Assembly (NCBI RefSeq): GCF_900605015.1
Contig: NZ_LR027573.1
Coordinates: forward strand, 1,035,492-1,099,491
Direction: 5' to 3'
Length of the DNA stretch: 64,000 nucleotides
Source of the DNA: Olsenella sp. Marseille-P4559
GTDB taxonomy: Bacteria; Actinomycetota; Coriobacteriia; Coriobacteriales; Atopobiaceae
The notes below the pieces were generated by a model, which saw nothing but the letters and a program-made list of their open reading frames with translations, ran no database searches and was not told the DNA's origin. The position numbers were made by a program, and so were the translations under genes. Of this stretch, positions 51,385 to 59,961 are shown piece by piece (the first letter of the stretch is position 1; each line of letters begins with the position of its first letter).

Positions 51385-52875
51385 ATGAGTAAGAACCGCG
51401 CCGCGATTTACGCCCGCTTCTCGTCTCATAACCAGCGTTCGGAATCAATCGAAATACAAGTTGAGAACTCTACAGCCTATTGCCGCGAACATGGGCTTGA
51501 GGTCGTGCGCACCTATACGGATTACGCAAAGACCGGTCGCAACACTGATCGCGCCGAATTTCAACGCATGATGGCAGATGCCCGCATGGGCTTGTTCGAT
51601 TACGTGGTCATTTACAAGGTGACGCGCATCATGCGCAACCGTGATGAAATGTCCCTCGCGCGAATCATGCTGCGCAAGTCCGGCGTCGAAATCCTCTATG
51701 CCGGTGAGGAAATATCCGACGGTTCCAGCGGCGTTTTGCAGCTTGGGATGTTGGAAGTTCTAGCCGAATACGAAAGCGCAATTGATAGCGAACGCATCCG
51801 GGACGGCATCAAGAAGAATGCCGAACGGTGCATGGCGAACGGGCGCACGCTCTACGGTTGGGACATTGTAGACGGCAAATACCAAATCAACGAACGTGAA
51901 GCCTATTGGCTGCGCAAGATGAAGAACATGTTGTTTAGCGGCTCCACCATGGCAGAAGTCGTGCGCGGCGTCTCTGCCATGCGCACGCGCAACGGCAAGA
52001 AGCTGACGCAAGATACCGCCACAAAGCTTCTTCTAAGGGTGCATAACGGCGGCACGTACTCTTATGCGGGCGTTGTCGTTGATGGCGGAATGCCCGCGCT
52101 CTGGTCGAAGACCGAACAAGACATGATCATATCCATTCTGAAACGCCGCCATAAGCCGCATAGGCGCATTGATAGCGCGTCAGAATGGCCGCTAACCGGT
52201 AAGCTGTGGTGCGTGTGCTGCGATTCAACCTTGTTCGGAACCAGCGGCACAAGCGCCACGGGCAAGACATACGCCTATTACAAGTGCGGCAAGTGCGGGC
52301 GCACGTTCAGGCGCGACATTTTGGAAGATGCAATTGTGGATATGGTTTGCCAAGCGGTGAAGCGCTCCGACATTCGCGAGAACATCGCGTATGGCATGGC
52401 GCAATATCAGGCATCGCAATGCGATGATACGCCGCTTGAAAGCGAAAGAATAAAAGGGGAAATTAGGCGCATAGACAACGCCTTTGAAAGAATCTGGCAA
52501 GCCATAGAAGACGGCATCGCGCCGCCTGATGGCAAAGAACGGGTTCAGGAATTGCGGGAACGCAAGACCGAACTTGAAACCGAATACCATATAGCGAAAG
52601 CCAACGAATCGGCAAAACCGAACTACGACGATCTAAAAAGTTGGCTCGACAATATGGCGGAACATCTGACGCCACAAGAAATTTTGAAGATGTTCATTCG
52701 CGCCGCCGAAATCGAGGGTGACGTTGTAAGGCTGTTTTTTGCCTTCGATTACTACGGCGATGATTTCACGCCGCCGAAGTACAGACACGAACTAGCCAAG
52801 AAGCGGGCTAGTTCGTGTAATTCTCTTATGGTGGAGGTGCGGAGAATCGAACTCCGGTCCAAGGCACATCCCTGA
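51385..52875 (+). CDS. Large serine recombinase (phage integrase)
   Basis: 496 residues. The resolvase domain has the serine nucleophile Ser13 (YARFSS) and the RIMRNRDEM and LGMLEVLAEYESAIDSERIRDG blocks; a recombinase domain, a zinc ribbon (CVCCDSTLF ... CGKCGRTFRR) and a coiled coil (~residues 350-415) follow. AGGAAG lies 10 bases upstream of the ATG. The last 15 or so residues (VEVRRIELRSKAHP) are read from inside ssrA, so the C-terminal end depends on the attachment junction. Adjacent to ssrA, it is the best candidate for the active integrase. Confidence 0.9.
   Translation: MSKNRAAIYARFSSHNQRSESIEIQVENSTAYCREHGLEVVRTYTDYAKTGRNTDRAEFQRMMADARMGLFDYVVIYKVTRIMRNRDEMSLARIMLRKSGVEILYAGEEISDGSSGVLQLGMLEVLAEYESAIDSERIRDGIKKNAERCMANGRTLYGWDIVDGKYQINEREAYWLRKMKNMLFSGSTMAEVVRGVSAMRTRNGKKLTQDTATKLLLRVHNGGTYSYAGVVVDGGMPALWSKTEQDMIISILKRRHKPHRRIDSASEWPLTGKLWCVCCDSTLFGTSGTSATGKTYAYYKCGKCGRTFRRDILEDAIVDMVCQAVKRSDIRENIAYGMAQYQASQCDDTPLESERIKGEIRRIDNAFERIWQAIEDGIAPPDGKERVQELRERKTELETEYHIAKANESAKPNYDDLKSWLDNMAEHLTPQEILKMFIRAAEIEGDVVRLFFAFDYYGDDFTPPKYRHELAKKRASSCNSLMVEVRRIELRSKAHP
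52785..52818. repeat. 13-bp hairpin at the right prophage edge
   Basis: ACACGAACTAGCC and GGCTAGTTCGTGT are perfect arms with an 8-base loop, 10 bases outside the ssrA 3' end and inside the recombinase frame. It may be an integrase arm site or terminate ssrA. Confidence 0.5.
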
Positions 52876-53199
52876 CAGGTGTCTCCAGGCTCAGCTGCCG
52901 GTTAGATCTTGGAGGCCGCGCACCCGGTAGCCCGCGCTTGGCCTCCCAGCCGGTTTGGTCTTAGCGCGCGGCATACCGACTACATCCGCGCGAGCGTCTC
53001 CCTAGAATGACGCCGCCCCGGGAGCGGGAGAGACCCCCGGTTTGACGCACTGGTTAGTAAGACTAAGCAGCGAGAGCCAACTGAGGCTCGTAAGAAGAAT
53101 TGTCGTCAATTCAATTTGACGGTTCCCCTGTTTAGCGTGGCGAGGAGACCACGGCCTGCTGCCCATCTCAGATGCACCCTGTCGAAACCAGTCACCCCC
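52829..53199 (-). ncRNA. ssrA: Transfer-messenger RNA
   Basis: A 371-base tmRNA. The 5' GGGGGUG pairs with CACCUCC before the encoded ACCA at the 3' end; the T-arm is GGAGTTCGATTCTCC; the D-like region is GACTGGTTTCGACAGGG. The tag reading frame ends SSYEPQLALAA and stop at 53065-53063; the resume codon is probably GAC at 53107 or the codon before it. tmRNA frees stalled ribosomes with SmpB, encoded at 55420. The prophage abuts the 3' end. Confidence 0.95.
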
Positions 53200-53468
53200 A
53201 GAGATGGAATGGGGACGCTGCCACCATACGCGTTATCAAAGAGCAACGGCATGCAGCCGCATGGGATAGTGTACCCAAAACGGCGCGCCACGGACGTGGC
53301 GAGAGGACGCAAGGGGTTTCTCGGCGGGCAACCCCCAGCACATGCAACTGACATGCATACGCACGATGCGGAAGTTTTGACAGGCCGAGGCCCGTAGAGG
53401 CCCCGGATGACAGAAAAGCCCCGTCATGCATACGCGGAAGTGGCCTTTCTCGCCATACCTGCAAGGCA

Positions 53469-54191
53469 TCAGCGCTGCCCAAGCGTGACGTCAGCCTTCT
53501 CTGCTACGGTGGTTCGCGCACGCTCGCGGGCGCGCTTCTCGCGGTCCTGGAACATCACGAAGAAGGCGACCAGAAGCAATGCCGTGCTTACGAGAATCGC
53601 CTTGGACCCTAGCACGCCAATGGCACGGCTGCCGACAATCGCCCCAATGGCAAAGCAGAGAATCACCCCGTAGTAGAGAAGACTCCCCTCAAGGTGAGCC
53701 CGGTCTTTCTCGTGCGCATAGTCAATGAGCTGCTGGGTTCCGCTGCGCAGGTTACCAATGCACATAGTGGTGGCAAAGCCGTTGCCGTGGAGCTTTCTAA
53801 ACGCCTGGACCTGAATTCCACAACCCAACGAGGTAAGGCTGTTTGCGATGAGGTTGAGGTCGTCGGGGACAAATGACACCACAAAGAGAAGCGCTGCCTC
53901 GACGAAAAGGGCGGTCTGCCGCCAGTGAAGGCGGCGCTCCCTTGAGAGGAGCTTGATGGAGTGCGCAAGGGCAATGCCCACCGCAAATGCCACCACGGGA
54001 ACCGCGTAGTGGAGGGCGCCATGCACGTCGCCATCGGCGAGGTTCACGCCAAAAAGCAGGATGTTGCCGGTCTGTGCGTTGGCAAAGACCTTCCCGCGCG
54101 CAAGGTACGAATAGGCATCCATGAGCCCACCCGAAAACGCGAGGATCGCCGCCAGCTCGATGGACTCCGATGTCTGCTGAGCGCGCTTCAT
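53469..54191 (-). CDS. DUF1275 (YoaK-type) membrane protein
   Basis: 240 residues with about six membrane spans and the family motif GGLMDAYSYLARGKVFANAQTGN near the start. Function unproved. AAGGAGG lies 11 bases before the ATG. The 270 bases between its end and ssrA (53200-53468) contain the ssrA upstream region and no gene that I can support; 54192-54443 likewise holds only its leader. Confidence 0.85.
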   Translation of the reverse strand: MKRAQQTSESIELAAILAFSGGLMDAYSYLARGKVFANAQTGNILLFGVNLADGDVHGALHYAVPVVAFAVGIALAHSIKLLSRERRLHWRQTALFVEAALLFVVSFVPDDLNLIANSLTSLGCGIQVQAFRKLHGNGFATTMCIGNLRSGTQQLIDYAHEKDRAHLEGSLLYYGVILCFAIGAIVGSRAIGVLGSKAILVSTALLLVAFFVMFQDREKRARERARTTVAEKADVTLGQR

Positions 54192-54443
54192 CTACCAGGG
54201 CCTCCTTGCCTCTCAGAGCACATCCCACTGCCTTGCGCCCTGCTGGTCGCACCCGCAGCGGCCGTCCCAAGCCGCCACGGCTTCGCCATTGTAGCGCGGG
54301 ACGAACGGCCTGGCGAAAGCCACAGGGGATAGCCACCCGCATGTAAAGAGACCGAAAAAGAGACGATCCCATGCCGCATGTGCAGCTCGGGATCGCCAGG
54401 GTCACCCCATCAGAGCGAGGCGGTCTGTGATTGGAGCTCCGAG

Positions 54444-54587
54444 TTACTCCTCGACGAGCTCGAACATGTCGGGGCCAACGCCGCAGACGGGGCAGACGTA
54501 GTCCTCGGGAAGCTCGGGGGTGTCGACGGTGACCTCGTAGCCGCAGACGGTGCAGCGGAAGGTGTAGGTCTTCTTCTCGTCAGCCAT
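54444..54587 (-). CDS. Rubredoxin
   Basis: 47 residues with CTVCGYE and CPVCGVG, the two CxxCG knuckles that hold one iron. An electron carrier in anaerobes, often feeding oxygen or peroxide reductases. The ATG at 54587 follows GAGAGGAAC. Next to a flavin reductase with its own rubredoxin domain. Confidence 0.92.
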   Translation of the reverse strand: MADEKKTYTFRCTVCGYEVTVDTPELPEDYVCPVCGVGPDMFELVEE

Positions 54588-54675
54588 GGTAGTTCCTCTC
54601 TCTTGAACACGCATACCTTGCCAACACATGCCATTGCCAAACGTACATCAACCGTGGCGCACCACGGGTAGAACC

Positions 54676-55341
54676 CTAGTCAATCTTTGTGAAGTTCTCT
54701 GGCCCGACACCACAGATGGGACAACGGAAGTCCGCTGGAAGCTCCCCATCGGTAGTCTCATGGACATACCCGCAGACGTTGCAGCGGAAGTGGTGCTTGG
54801 GCGCCGAGACGGACACCACGGGCTTGGTTGGGTCCTCGCCCTCAATGTAGGAGGATGCCTTGGGCGGCGTCTTGCCCTTGAGGACGCCGTGGTAGTAAGC
54901 GTAGGTCATGGGCTCCTCGTCCGAGATGCGCTCAGCGTCGGAGACCTCCCCAATAAACATGATGTGGGTGCCAAGGTCAACGGTGTTCACAACCGCGCAG
55001 CAGACCATCGCGCAGGCGTGCTCGGTCGTGTAGGGGTCGAAGAGCAGCGAGGCCTTGGTGTCAAAGCCCTCGAACTTGTCGACGTCGGCCGAGCTCTTGA
55101 AGCCAAAGCGACCAATGAACGGCATATCAGCCGTCTTGGAGACCACCGTAAGGGTGAAGTGCCCCGCCTCATTCACAATCTGGGTAGTGTGGTTCTCCTT
55201 GTTGAGCGTAACCGCTACCTGCAGCGGGTTGCTTGTCACCTGGAGAGCCGTGTTGATGAGACACGCACCCACGTTCTCGCCATCGTTGGCCGATACAACA
55301 TAGAGCCCATACGAGAAGCTAAACAGCGCCTTTGCGTCCAT
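54676..55341 (-). CDS. Flavin reductase-rubredoxin fusion (high-molecular-weight rubredoxin)
   Basis: 221 residues: an FMN-binding flavin reductase domain (residues ~1-155; FSYGLYVVSANDGENVGACLI, NKENHTTQIVNEAGHF) joined to a rubredoxin (CNVCGYVHETTDGELP ... CPICGVGPENF). Such proteins pass electrons from NAD(P)H to flavodiiron proteins for oxygen or NO removal. The ATG at 55341 is preceded by AGGAGA. Confidence 0.9.
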   Translation of the reverse strand: MDAKALFSFSYGLYVVSANDGENVGACLINTALQVTSNPLQVAVTLNKENHTTQIVNEAGHFTLTVVSKTADMPFIGRFGFKSSADVDKFEGFDTKASLLFDPYTTEHACAMVCCAVVNTVDLGTHIMFIGEVSDAERISDEEPMTYAYYHGVLKGKTPPKASSYIEGEDPTKPVVSVSAPKHHFRCNVCGYVHETTDGELPADFRCPICGVGPENFTKID

Positions 55342-55380
55342 CGGTCTCCTCTCTTCAGCCATGCGGACCAGACTCCACGT

Positions 55381-55407
55381 GAGACAAAGGGGCTGTCCCC
55401 TTGTCTC
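55381..55407. repeat. 27-bp palindromic repeat, copy 2
   Basis: GAGACAAAGGGGC and its partner ending CCCCTTGTCTC; close relative of 3622-3648 with 2-3 differences, followed by an extra CCTTGTCTC. It lies between smpB and the flavin reductase gene, just past the smpB stop. Confidence 0.7.
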
Positions 55408-55419
55408 CCTTGTCTCATC

Positions 55420-55896
55420 TTATCGGCTCCTCTCCTTGAGCGCGCGCTGAATCTCGCGGTCGGTATCACGGCGGGCCATGTCGTCGCGCTTGTCGTAGAG
55501 CTTCTTGCCGCGGCACAGGCCAATGCAGAGCTTCACGCGGTTGTGCTCGTCGAAGTAGAGCTCCAGCGGGATAAGCGCTATGCCCTTTGTGCGGAGCTTG
55601 CCGTCGAGGTAGTCGATCTGATGGCGGTGGAGGAGGAGCCTGCGCTTCCTGTCGGGATCCACGTTCCACACGCCACCGTTTGAGTATGGGTGGATGTGCA
55701 TGCCGTGCAGCCACACCTCTCCCCCACGGACGAGGCAGAAGGCGTCGGTAATCTGTGACGCGCGCTCACGCAGGCTCTTGACCTCGGTGCCGGTGAGCTC
55801 GACGCCCGCCTCGAAGGTCTCGTCTACAAAGTACTCGTGACGCGCGGCGCGGTTGCGTGCGATGGTCCTTCTTTCTCGCCTAGTTGGCTTGGACAT
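55420..55896 (-). CDS. smpB: SsrA-binding protein
   Basis: 158 residues. The OB-fold core (AGVELTGTEVKSLRERASQITDAF; LRTKGIALIPLELYF) and the positively charged tail (KLYDKRDDMARRDTDREI) that binds the decoding site are present. Escorts tmRNA (ssrA at 52829) to stalled ribosomes. The ATG at 55896 lies in the end of the TPR-like gene. Confidence 0.95.
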   Translation of the reverse strand: MSKPTRRERRTIARNRAARHEYFVDETFEAGVELTGTEVKSLRERASQITDAFCLVRGGEVWLHGMHIHPYSNGGVWNVDPDRKRRLLLHRHQIDYLDGKLRTKGIALIPLELYFDEHNRVKLCIGLCRGKKLYDKRDDMARRDTDREIQRALKERSR

Positions 55897-56824
55897 CGCC
55901 CGCACCCCCATCGCCCTGCGCCGCATTTGACATGTTGGGCGCGTCATCCCGAGCGGAGCCCTCTGCGGACTCGCGGGCCATCTCGGCGTCCGTGTCACGG
56001 ATGAGCTGCAACAGCGCCATGGCAGCAGGCTCGCCCACTAGGTCGCGGGCACGCAGCGTGAGGTTGGTTGCCACGTCACGCCCACCTGCGGCAGCGGCAT
56101 CCTGGGCGCACATGAGAAGGCAGACGGCCACTTCAGCGTTTGCCCCGTCGGGCAGCCCCTCCGCGGAGAGAAAGTCTGCGGCCTCCTTGTCACTCACGCC
56201 ATCAGGGTCTCGCTCGGTGCCGCCGGCCTGGTCAAGCGCCGCTGCGAGCGCGGAGTCCTTCACCTCGAGCCTCCTTGCCGCGCGAAGCGCCGCCGCAGCG
56301 GTGCGTGGCTTGTCCTGTGCCTCAAAGTAGCCCGCAAAGTTGAGAAACGCGCGCGCAAGGTGACGCGCCTCGCTCGCACGCTCAAAGCAGCTGTATGTGA
56401 GCGCCAAGTACTCCTGCATGTCACCGTTGGTGCGGAAGAGTTCGGCCAGGTCAAGGCGATAGCCACAGTTCATGGGGTTCCAGCGCACAGCCTGCTTGAG
56501 AGCCTCGGTACCAGCGTTGTAGTCACCCGCACGCACGCAGGCAAGGGCCAGGTCGGCATAGAGACGGTCCAGTGGCTCGCCGACATCGTGCAGGGTACGG
56601 GGGTCCCGCTCCACGCGTCGATAGCACAGGCGGTCGAAGACCGTAGGGAAGCTAAACCACTGGTCGGTCTCCGTAGCTGCACAGTTGCGGTCCACGTACT
56701 CCTCGGCGTCCTCGGCAAGACGGGCGAGAAGCTCCCGCGCTGCGTCATCCCGCCCCTGAAGGATGAGGCCCTCCGCCTGCTCGAGGCCATCCGTTAGCGT
56801 ACCCTGGCTCTGCTCCTGATCCAT
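55880..56824 (-). CDS. TPR-like protein between rnr and smpB
   Basis: 314 residues, all helical with tetratricopeptide-like repeats (AGDYNAGTEALKQAVRWNPMN; LALTYSCFERASEARHLARAF; RTAAAALRAARRLEVKDSALAAAL) and an acidic tail. GGGGAGAGGGAC precedes the ATG. Its place between RNase R and SmpB suggests a link to RNA quality control, but no function is known to me. Confidence 0.65.
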   Translation of the reverse strand: MDQEQSQGTLTDGLEQAEGLILQGRDDAARELLARLAEDAEEYVDRNCAATETDQWFSFPTVFDRLCYRRVERDPRTLHDVGEPLDRLYADLALACVRAGDYNAGTEALKQAVRWNPMNCGYRLDLAELFRTNGDMQEYLALTYSCFERASEARHLARAFLNFAGYFEAQDKPRTAAAALRAARRLEVKDSALAAALDQAGGTERDPDGVSDKEAADFLSAEGLPDGANAEVAVCLLMCAQDAAAAGGRDVATNLTLRARDLVGEPAAMALLQLIRDTDAEMARESAEGSARDDAPNMSNAAQGDGGAGDVQAN

Positions 56825-56907
56825 GTCCCTCTCCCCTGGCCCCGCTGGACCAAACATCAACGCGCGAGGTGCGCGGCATATACGCCGCCTGCCCGATAGT
56901 CTTCCCA

Positions 56908-58959
56908 TTATCGCTCGCCACCACGCGCGTTGGCGAGCGCGAAGTCTATCCTGCCGCGTGGGACATCGGTCTCGGTGACCACCACGCGCACGCGCGTGCC
57001 CAACCCCCACACACGCCCCGATTCCTCACCGATAAGTGTCATGCGGTCCTCGTCGTACTCGAGCCACTCGCCGCCAAGGGCACGCGCGGGAAGAAGCCCC
57101 TCAGCGCAGGTGTCGTCGAGCATCACGAAGAGGCCAAAGCGCTCGCAGCCGCAGACCACGCCCGAGAAGACCTCACCCACGTGGTCGGCGTAGAGCTCGG
57201 CCATCTTGATGCGCTGGCTGTCCCGCGCGGCCCCATCTGCCGCGCGCTCCATCTGCGAGCAGGTAGCGCAAAGCTGCGGTAGCTGGCTCGCTATGTTTTC
57301 CTGCTCACAGCTCCCGAGCGCCCCAGCGAGAAGCGCCTTGAGCGCACGATGCACCAGCTCGTCCGGATAGCGCCTGATGGGCGAGGTGAAGTGGCAGTAC
57401 GCCCGTGCCCCAAGCGCGTAGTGGCCCTGGTTGGTCGGAAGGTAGACCGCGCGCTTCTGCGCACGGAGGAGCAGGGCGCTCGCAAGGTACTCGCCGGTGG
57501 TCCCACGGGCTGCGTCCAGCACGGCGTTTATCGCCGCAGGCTCACCTGCGATGAGAGCGTCTCGCTGGTCGTTCCCCCCAATAAGTCCCAGTTCCATGAG
57601 GGGGCGCACCGTTGCGCGGAGGTCTTCCGGCGACGGACGCTCGTGCACGCGGTAGGCGCAGGGCACCTCACGGTCTGCAAGCATCCGGGCAACAGACTCA
57701 TTGGCGAGAAGCATCGCCTCCTCCACCAGCCCCGTTGCCCGTGTGCGCGTACGCACGGTCACACTCGTGGGATGCCCCTCCTCGTCCAGGACCACCTTGG
57801 GCTCAACGGTATCGAAGTCGATGGACCCACGCTCCTGACGTATGCGCTCGCGAAGGCCCCGGATGCAATCGAGCGTGCGCAGGGCATCTTCCAGGGCGAC
57901 GGCATCCGTCGAATCGTCGTGCAGCACCGAGGCATCCACGCGACCCTGGAGCAAGTTATCCACGGTGTCGTAGTCAAGCCGCCCGGTCGACCGTACCGCC
58001 GAGTTCATGGCTGTAGCCGAGATGAGGTTGCCAGCGGCGTCGAGCTTCATATGCACGCTCATGGTCAGGCGGTCCTCTCCCGGCTTAAGCGAGCACACGT
58101 CGTTGCAGAGGTGCTCCGGAAGCATGGGCAGCACGCGGTCGACAAGATAAGCCGAGCAGGTACGGCGCTTGGCCTCATGGTCGATGGGAGTGTCCCAGCC
58201 TACGTAGTGCGTCACATCGGCAATGTGGACCCACAGCTCGAAGCCCCCACCTGACAGCCGCGTGGCAAAGACCGCGTCATCGAAGTCGCGCGCATCGACG
58301 GGATCGATGGTCACACAACGAAGCGAGCGCAGGTCACGACGGGTGCAATCGCGCTCAAGCGCACCTTCGACGTCCGCGCGAATGGACCCTGCCTGGGCAA
58401 GTGCCGCTGCCGGGAATTCCGTGGCCAGCCCATAGGAGGCGATGACCGACTCTATGTTGAGGTCAAGCTCATCCGAAGAGCCCACGCGACGCTCAAGCGT
58501 CACCACTGCAGCACTGTTGCGCGTAGGGTATTCCACAATGCGAGCAACAACCACGTCACCCTCCCCCACGCCAAGGCGCACGGGAGAGTTGTCCTCCGGG
58601 ACCACAAAGAAGTCGCGGCCCAGACGGGCGTCGAGCGGCACCACGGCACCCAGCGGCCCCGCCTGCTCAAAGCGACCAAGAAAGGTGGTCTGTGCCCGCG
58701 TTATGACACCCTGGACCAGCGCAACCTTCTCGTCGCCACGTACAGGAAAGACAGAGACCGTAACCTCATCGCCATTCATGGCCTCGCGCAGTCCTCGGCG
58801 AGCAACGCGAAACGTCCCCTCGGCCGTCTCGACCGTGGCCATGCCGGGCCGTAGCACACGCAGCGTGCCGGCAAGCGTGGGGGAGCGGCGCTTGGCCGCC
58901 TTCCCACCTCCGCACCGGTGATTGCCTCCGTGCCTTGCGCCAGGACGTCTTCTGCCCAT
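56908..58959 (-). CDS. rnr: Ribonuclease R
   Basis: 683-residue 3'-5' exoribonuclease: cold-shock-like N-terminal parts, the RNB catalytic domain (TIDPVDARDFDDAVFA; HIADVTHYV; and YCHFTSPIRRYPDELVH) and a C-terminal S1 domain (GEVFSGVVCGCERFGLFVML). It degrades structured and tmRNA-tagged mRNA and matures tmRNA in other bacteria. AAGGAGGA is 4 bases before the ATG at 58959. Confidence 0.95.
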   Translation of the reverse strand: MGRRRPGARHGGNHRCGGGKAAKRRSPTLAGTLRVLRPGMATVETAEGTFRVARRGLREAMNGDEVTVSVFPVRGDEKVALVQGVITRAQTTFLGRFEQAGPLGAVVPLDARLGRDFFVVPEDNSPVRLGVGEGDVVVARIVEYPTRNSAAVVTLERRVGSSDELDLNIESVIASYGLATEFPAAALAQAGSIRADVEGALERDCTRRDLRSLRCVTIDPVDARDFDDAVFATRLSGGGFELWVHIADVTHYVGWDTPIDHEAKRRTCSAYLVDRVLPMLPEHLCNDVCSLKPGEDRLTMSVHMKLDAAGNLISATAMNSAVRSTGRLDYDTVDNLLQGRVDASVLHDDSTDAVALEDALRTLDCIRGLRERIRQERGSIDFDTVEPKVVLDEEGHPTSVTVRTRTRATGLVEEAMLLANESVARMLADREVPCAYRVHERPSPEDLRATVRPLMELGLIGGNDQRDALIAGEPAAINAVLDAARGTTGEYLASALLLRAQKRAVYLPTNQGHYALGARAYCHFTSPIRRYPDELVHRALKALLAGALGSCEQENIASQLPQLCATCSQMERAADGAARDSQRIKMAELYADHVGEVFSGVVCGCERFGLFVMLDDTCAEGLLPARALGGEWLEYDEDRMTLIGEESGRVWGLGTRVRVVVTETDVPRGRIDFALANARGGER

Positions 58960-58976
58960 GCGTCCTCCTTGAAAGC

Positions 58977-59006
58977 GGGGCGGCGCGAACAAAGCCGCAC
59001 CGCCCC
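58977..59006 (-). terminator. Hairpin after ftsX, upstream of rnr
   Basis: GGGGCGG and CCGCCCC pair across 16 bases on the minus strand, followed by GCTTTC. A weak terminator or processing site separating ftsX from rnr. Confidence 0.45.
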
Positions 59007-59034
59007 TTCTGTCAGAGATTCTATAGCGCCCCCG

Positions 59035-59961
59035 CTAGACCTTGAGGTAGCGCCTCATGGCAATGGCGGAGCTGAAGAGGCCGATGATAACGCCCAGCAC
59101 CAGAAGGCCGCCATAGGTGAGGTAGAGCGCCTCGGGCGACACGTAGAACGAGAGGAACTTGAGGCTGTTCTCGAGCCTGGGCATCACGTAGCTCATGCCA
59201 GCCGCAAGCGCGATGATGGCAAGGCCCGCACCGATGAGCGACTCCAGCGTACCCTCCATGATGAAGGGCCCTCGTATGAAACCGTTCGACGCGCCCACCA
59301 GGCGCATGATGGCAATCTCCCTGCGGCGAGCGGTGATGGCGAGACGAATCGTGTTGTTGATGAACACGAACGCCACAAAGATGAGAAGCGCGACGAGCAC
59401 GACGGCAGCAACACGCACCACGTTAGTGAGCGAGAAGAGCTTCTCGACGGTGCCGCGACCGTACTGGACATCGCTTGAGGGGCTGCCGGGTGTATCGCAG
59501 ACAGACTTGAAGGTCTCGTCGGCGATAAGGCGCTCGGCCGTACTCTCGACCTGCTGAGGGTCCGAGAGCTTGATTACGAGCGAAGCCGGGATGGGATTCT
59601 GGCCATCGAGCGCAGCCACGGCATCAGAGGCGTTCTTCTGCGACATCGAGGTGCGGTACGTCTCGAGGTTCTCTTCCTTGCTGTGGTACGTGACGGACTC
59701 GACGTTGTCCCAGCCTTCAATCTCGGTCTGAAGCTGCTGGACGGTGGCCTGGTCGGCATCGTCGGCAAGGAAGGCCTGGATGGTGACCTTGTCCTCGACG
59801 CTGCCCACCATGTTGCCCAGCACGTTGGAGGCGAGCGCGAACGCTCCGATGATGAAGAGCGAGAGGAAGATGGTCACGATTGCGCCAAGCACCGTCGACC
59901 AGTTCCTGCGGAAGTGATGGCCTGCCTCGCGTAGCGAGTAGGTGAAGTTAGAGGGCACCAT
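59035..59961 (-). CDS. ftsX: Cell division ABC complex, membrane subunit
   Basis: 308 residues, four membrane spans (first ~residues 25-48, three near the C-terminus) and an extracellular loop of ~130 residues after the first span that controls peptidoglycan hydrolases. The ATG at 59961 lies in the last bases of ftsE. FtsEX activates hydrolases at the division site. Confidence 0.93.
   Translation of the reverse strand: MVPSNFTYSLREAGHHFRRNWSTVLGAIVTIFLSLFIIGAFALASNVLGNMVGSVEDKVTIQAFLADDADQATVQQLQTEIEGWDNVESVTYHSKEENLETYRTSMSQKNASDAVAALDGQNPIPASLVIKLSDPQQVESTAERLIADETFKSVCDTPGSPSSDVQYGRGTVEKLFSLTNVVRVAAVVLVALLIFVAFVFINNTIRLAITARRREIAIMRLVGASNGFIRGPFIMEGTLESLIGAGLAIIALAAGMSYVMPRLENSLKFLSFYVSPEALYLTYGGLLVLGVIIGLFSSAIAMRRYLKV

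Larger units (their letters stand above)
21660..52836. mobile_element. Prophage, HK97-type siphovirus (about 31 kb), adjacent to ssrA
   Basis: A full set of capsid, tail, lysis, replication and lysogeny genes with host genes on both sides. The right edge is the 3' end of ssrA, whose mature end begins at 52829. The left edge is uncertain: the only same-orientation match I found to that end is the 8-mer TGGTGGAG at 21660-21667 against 52829-52836. All structural genes appear intact, so it may be inducible. Confidence 0.85.
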
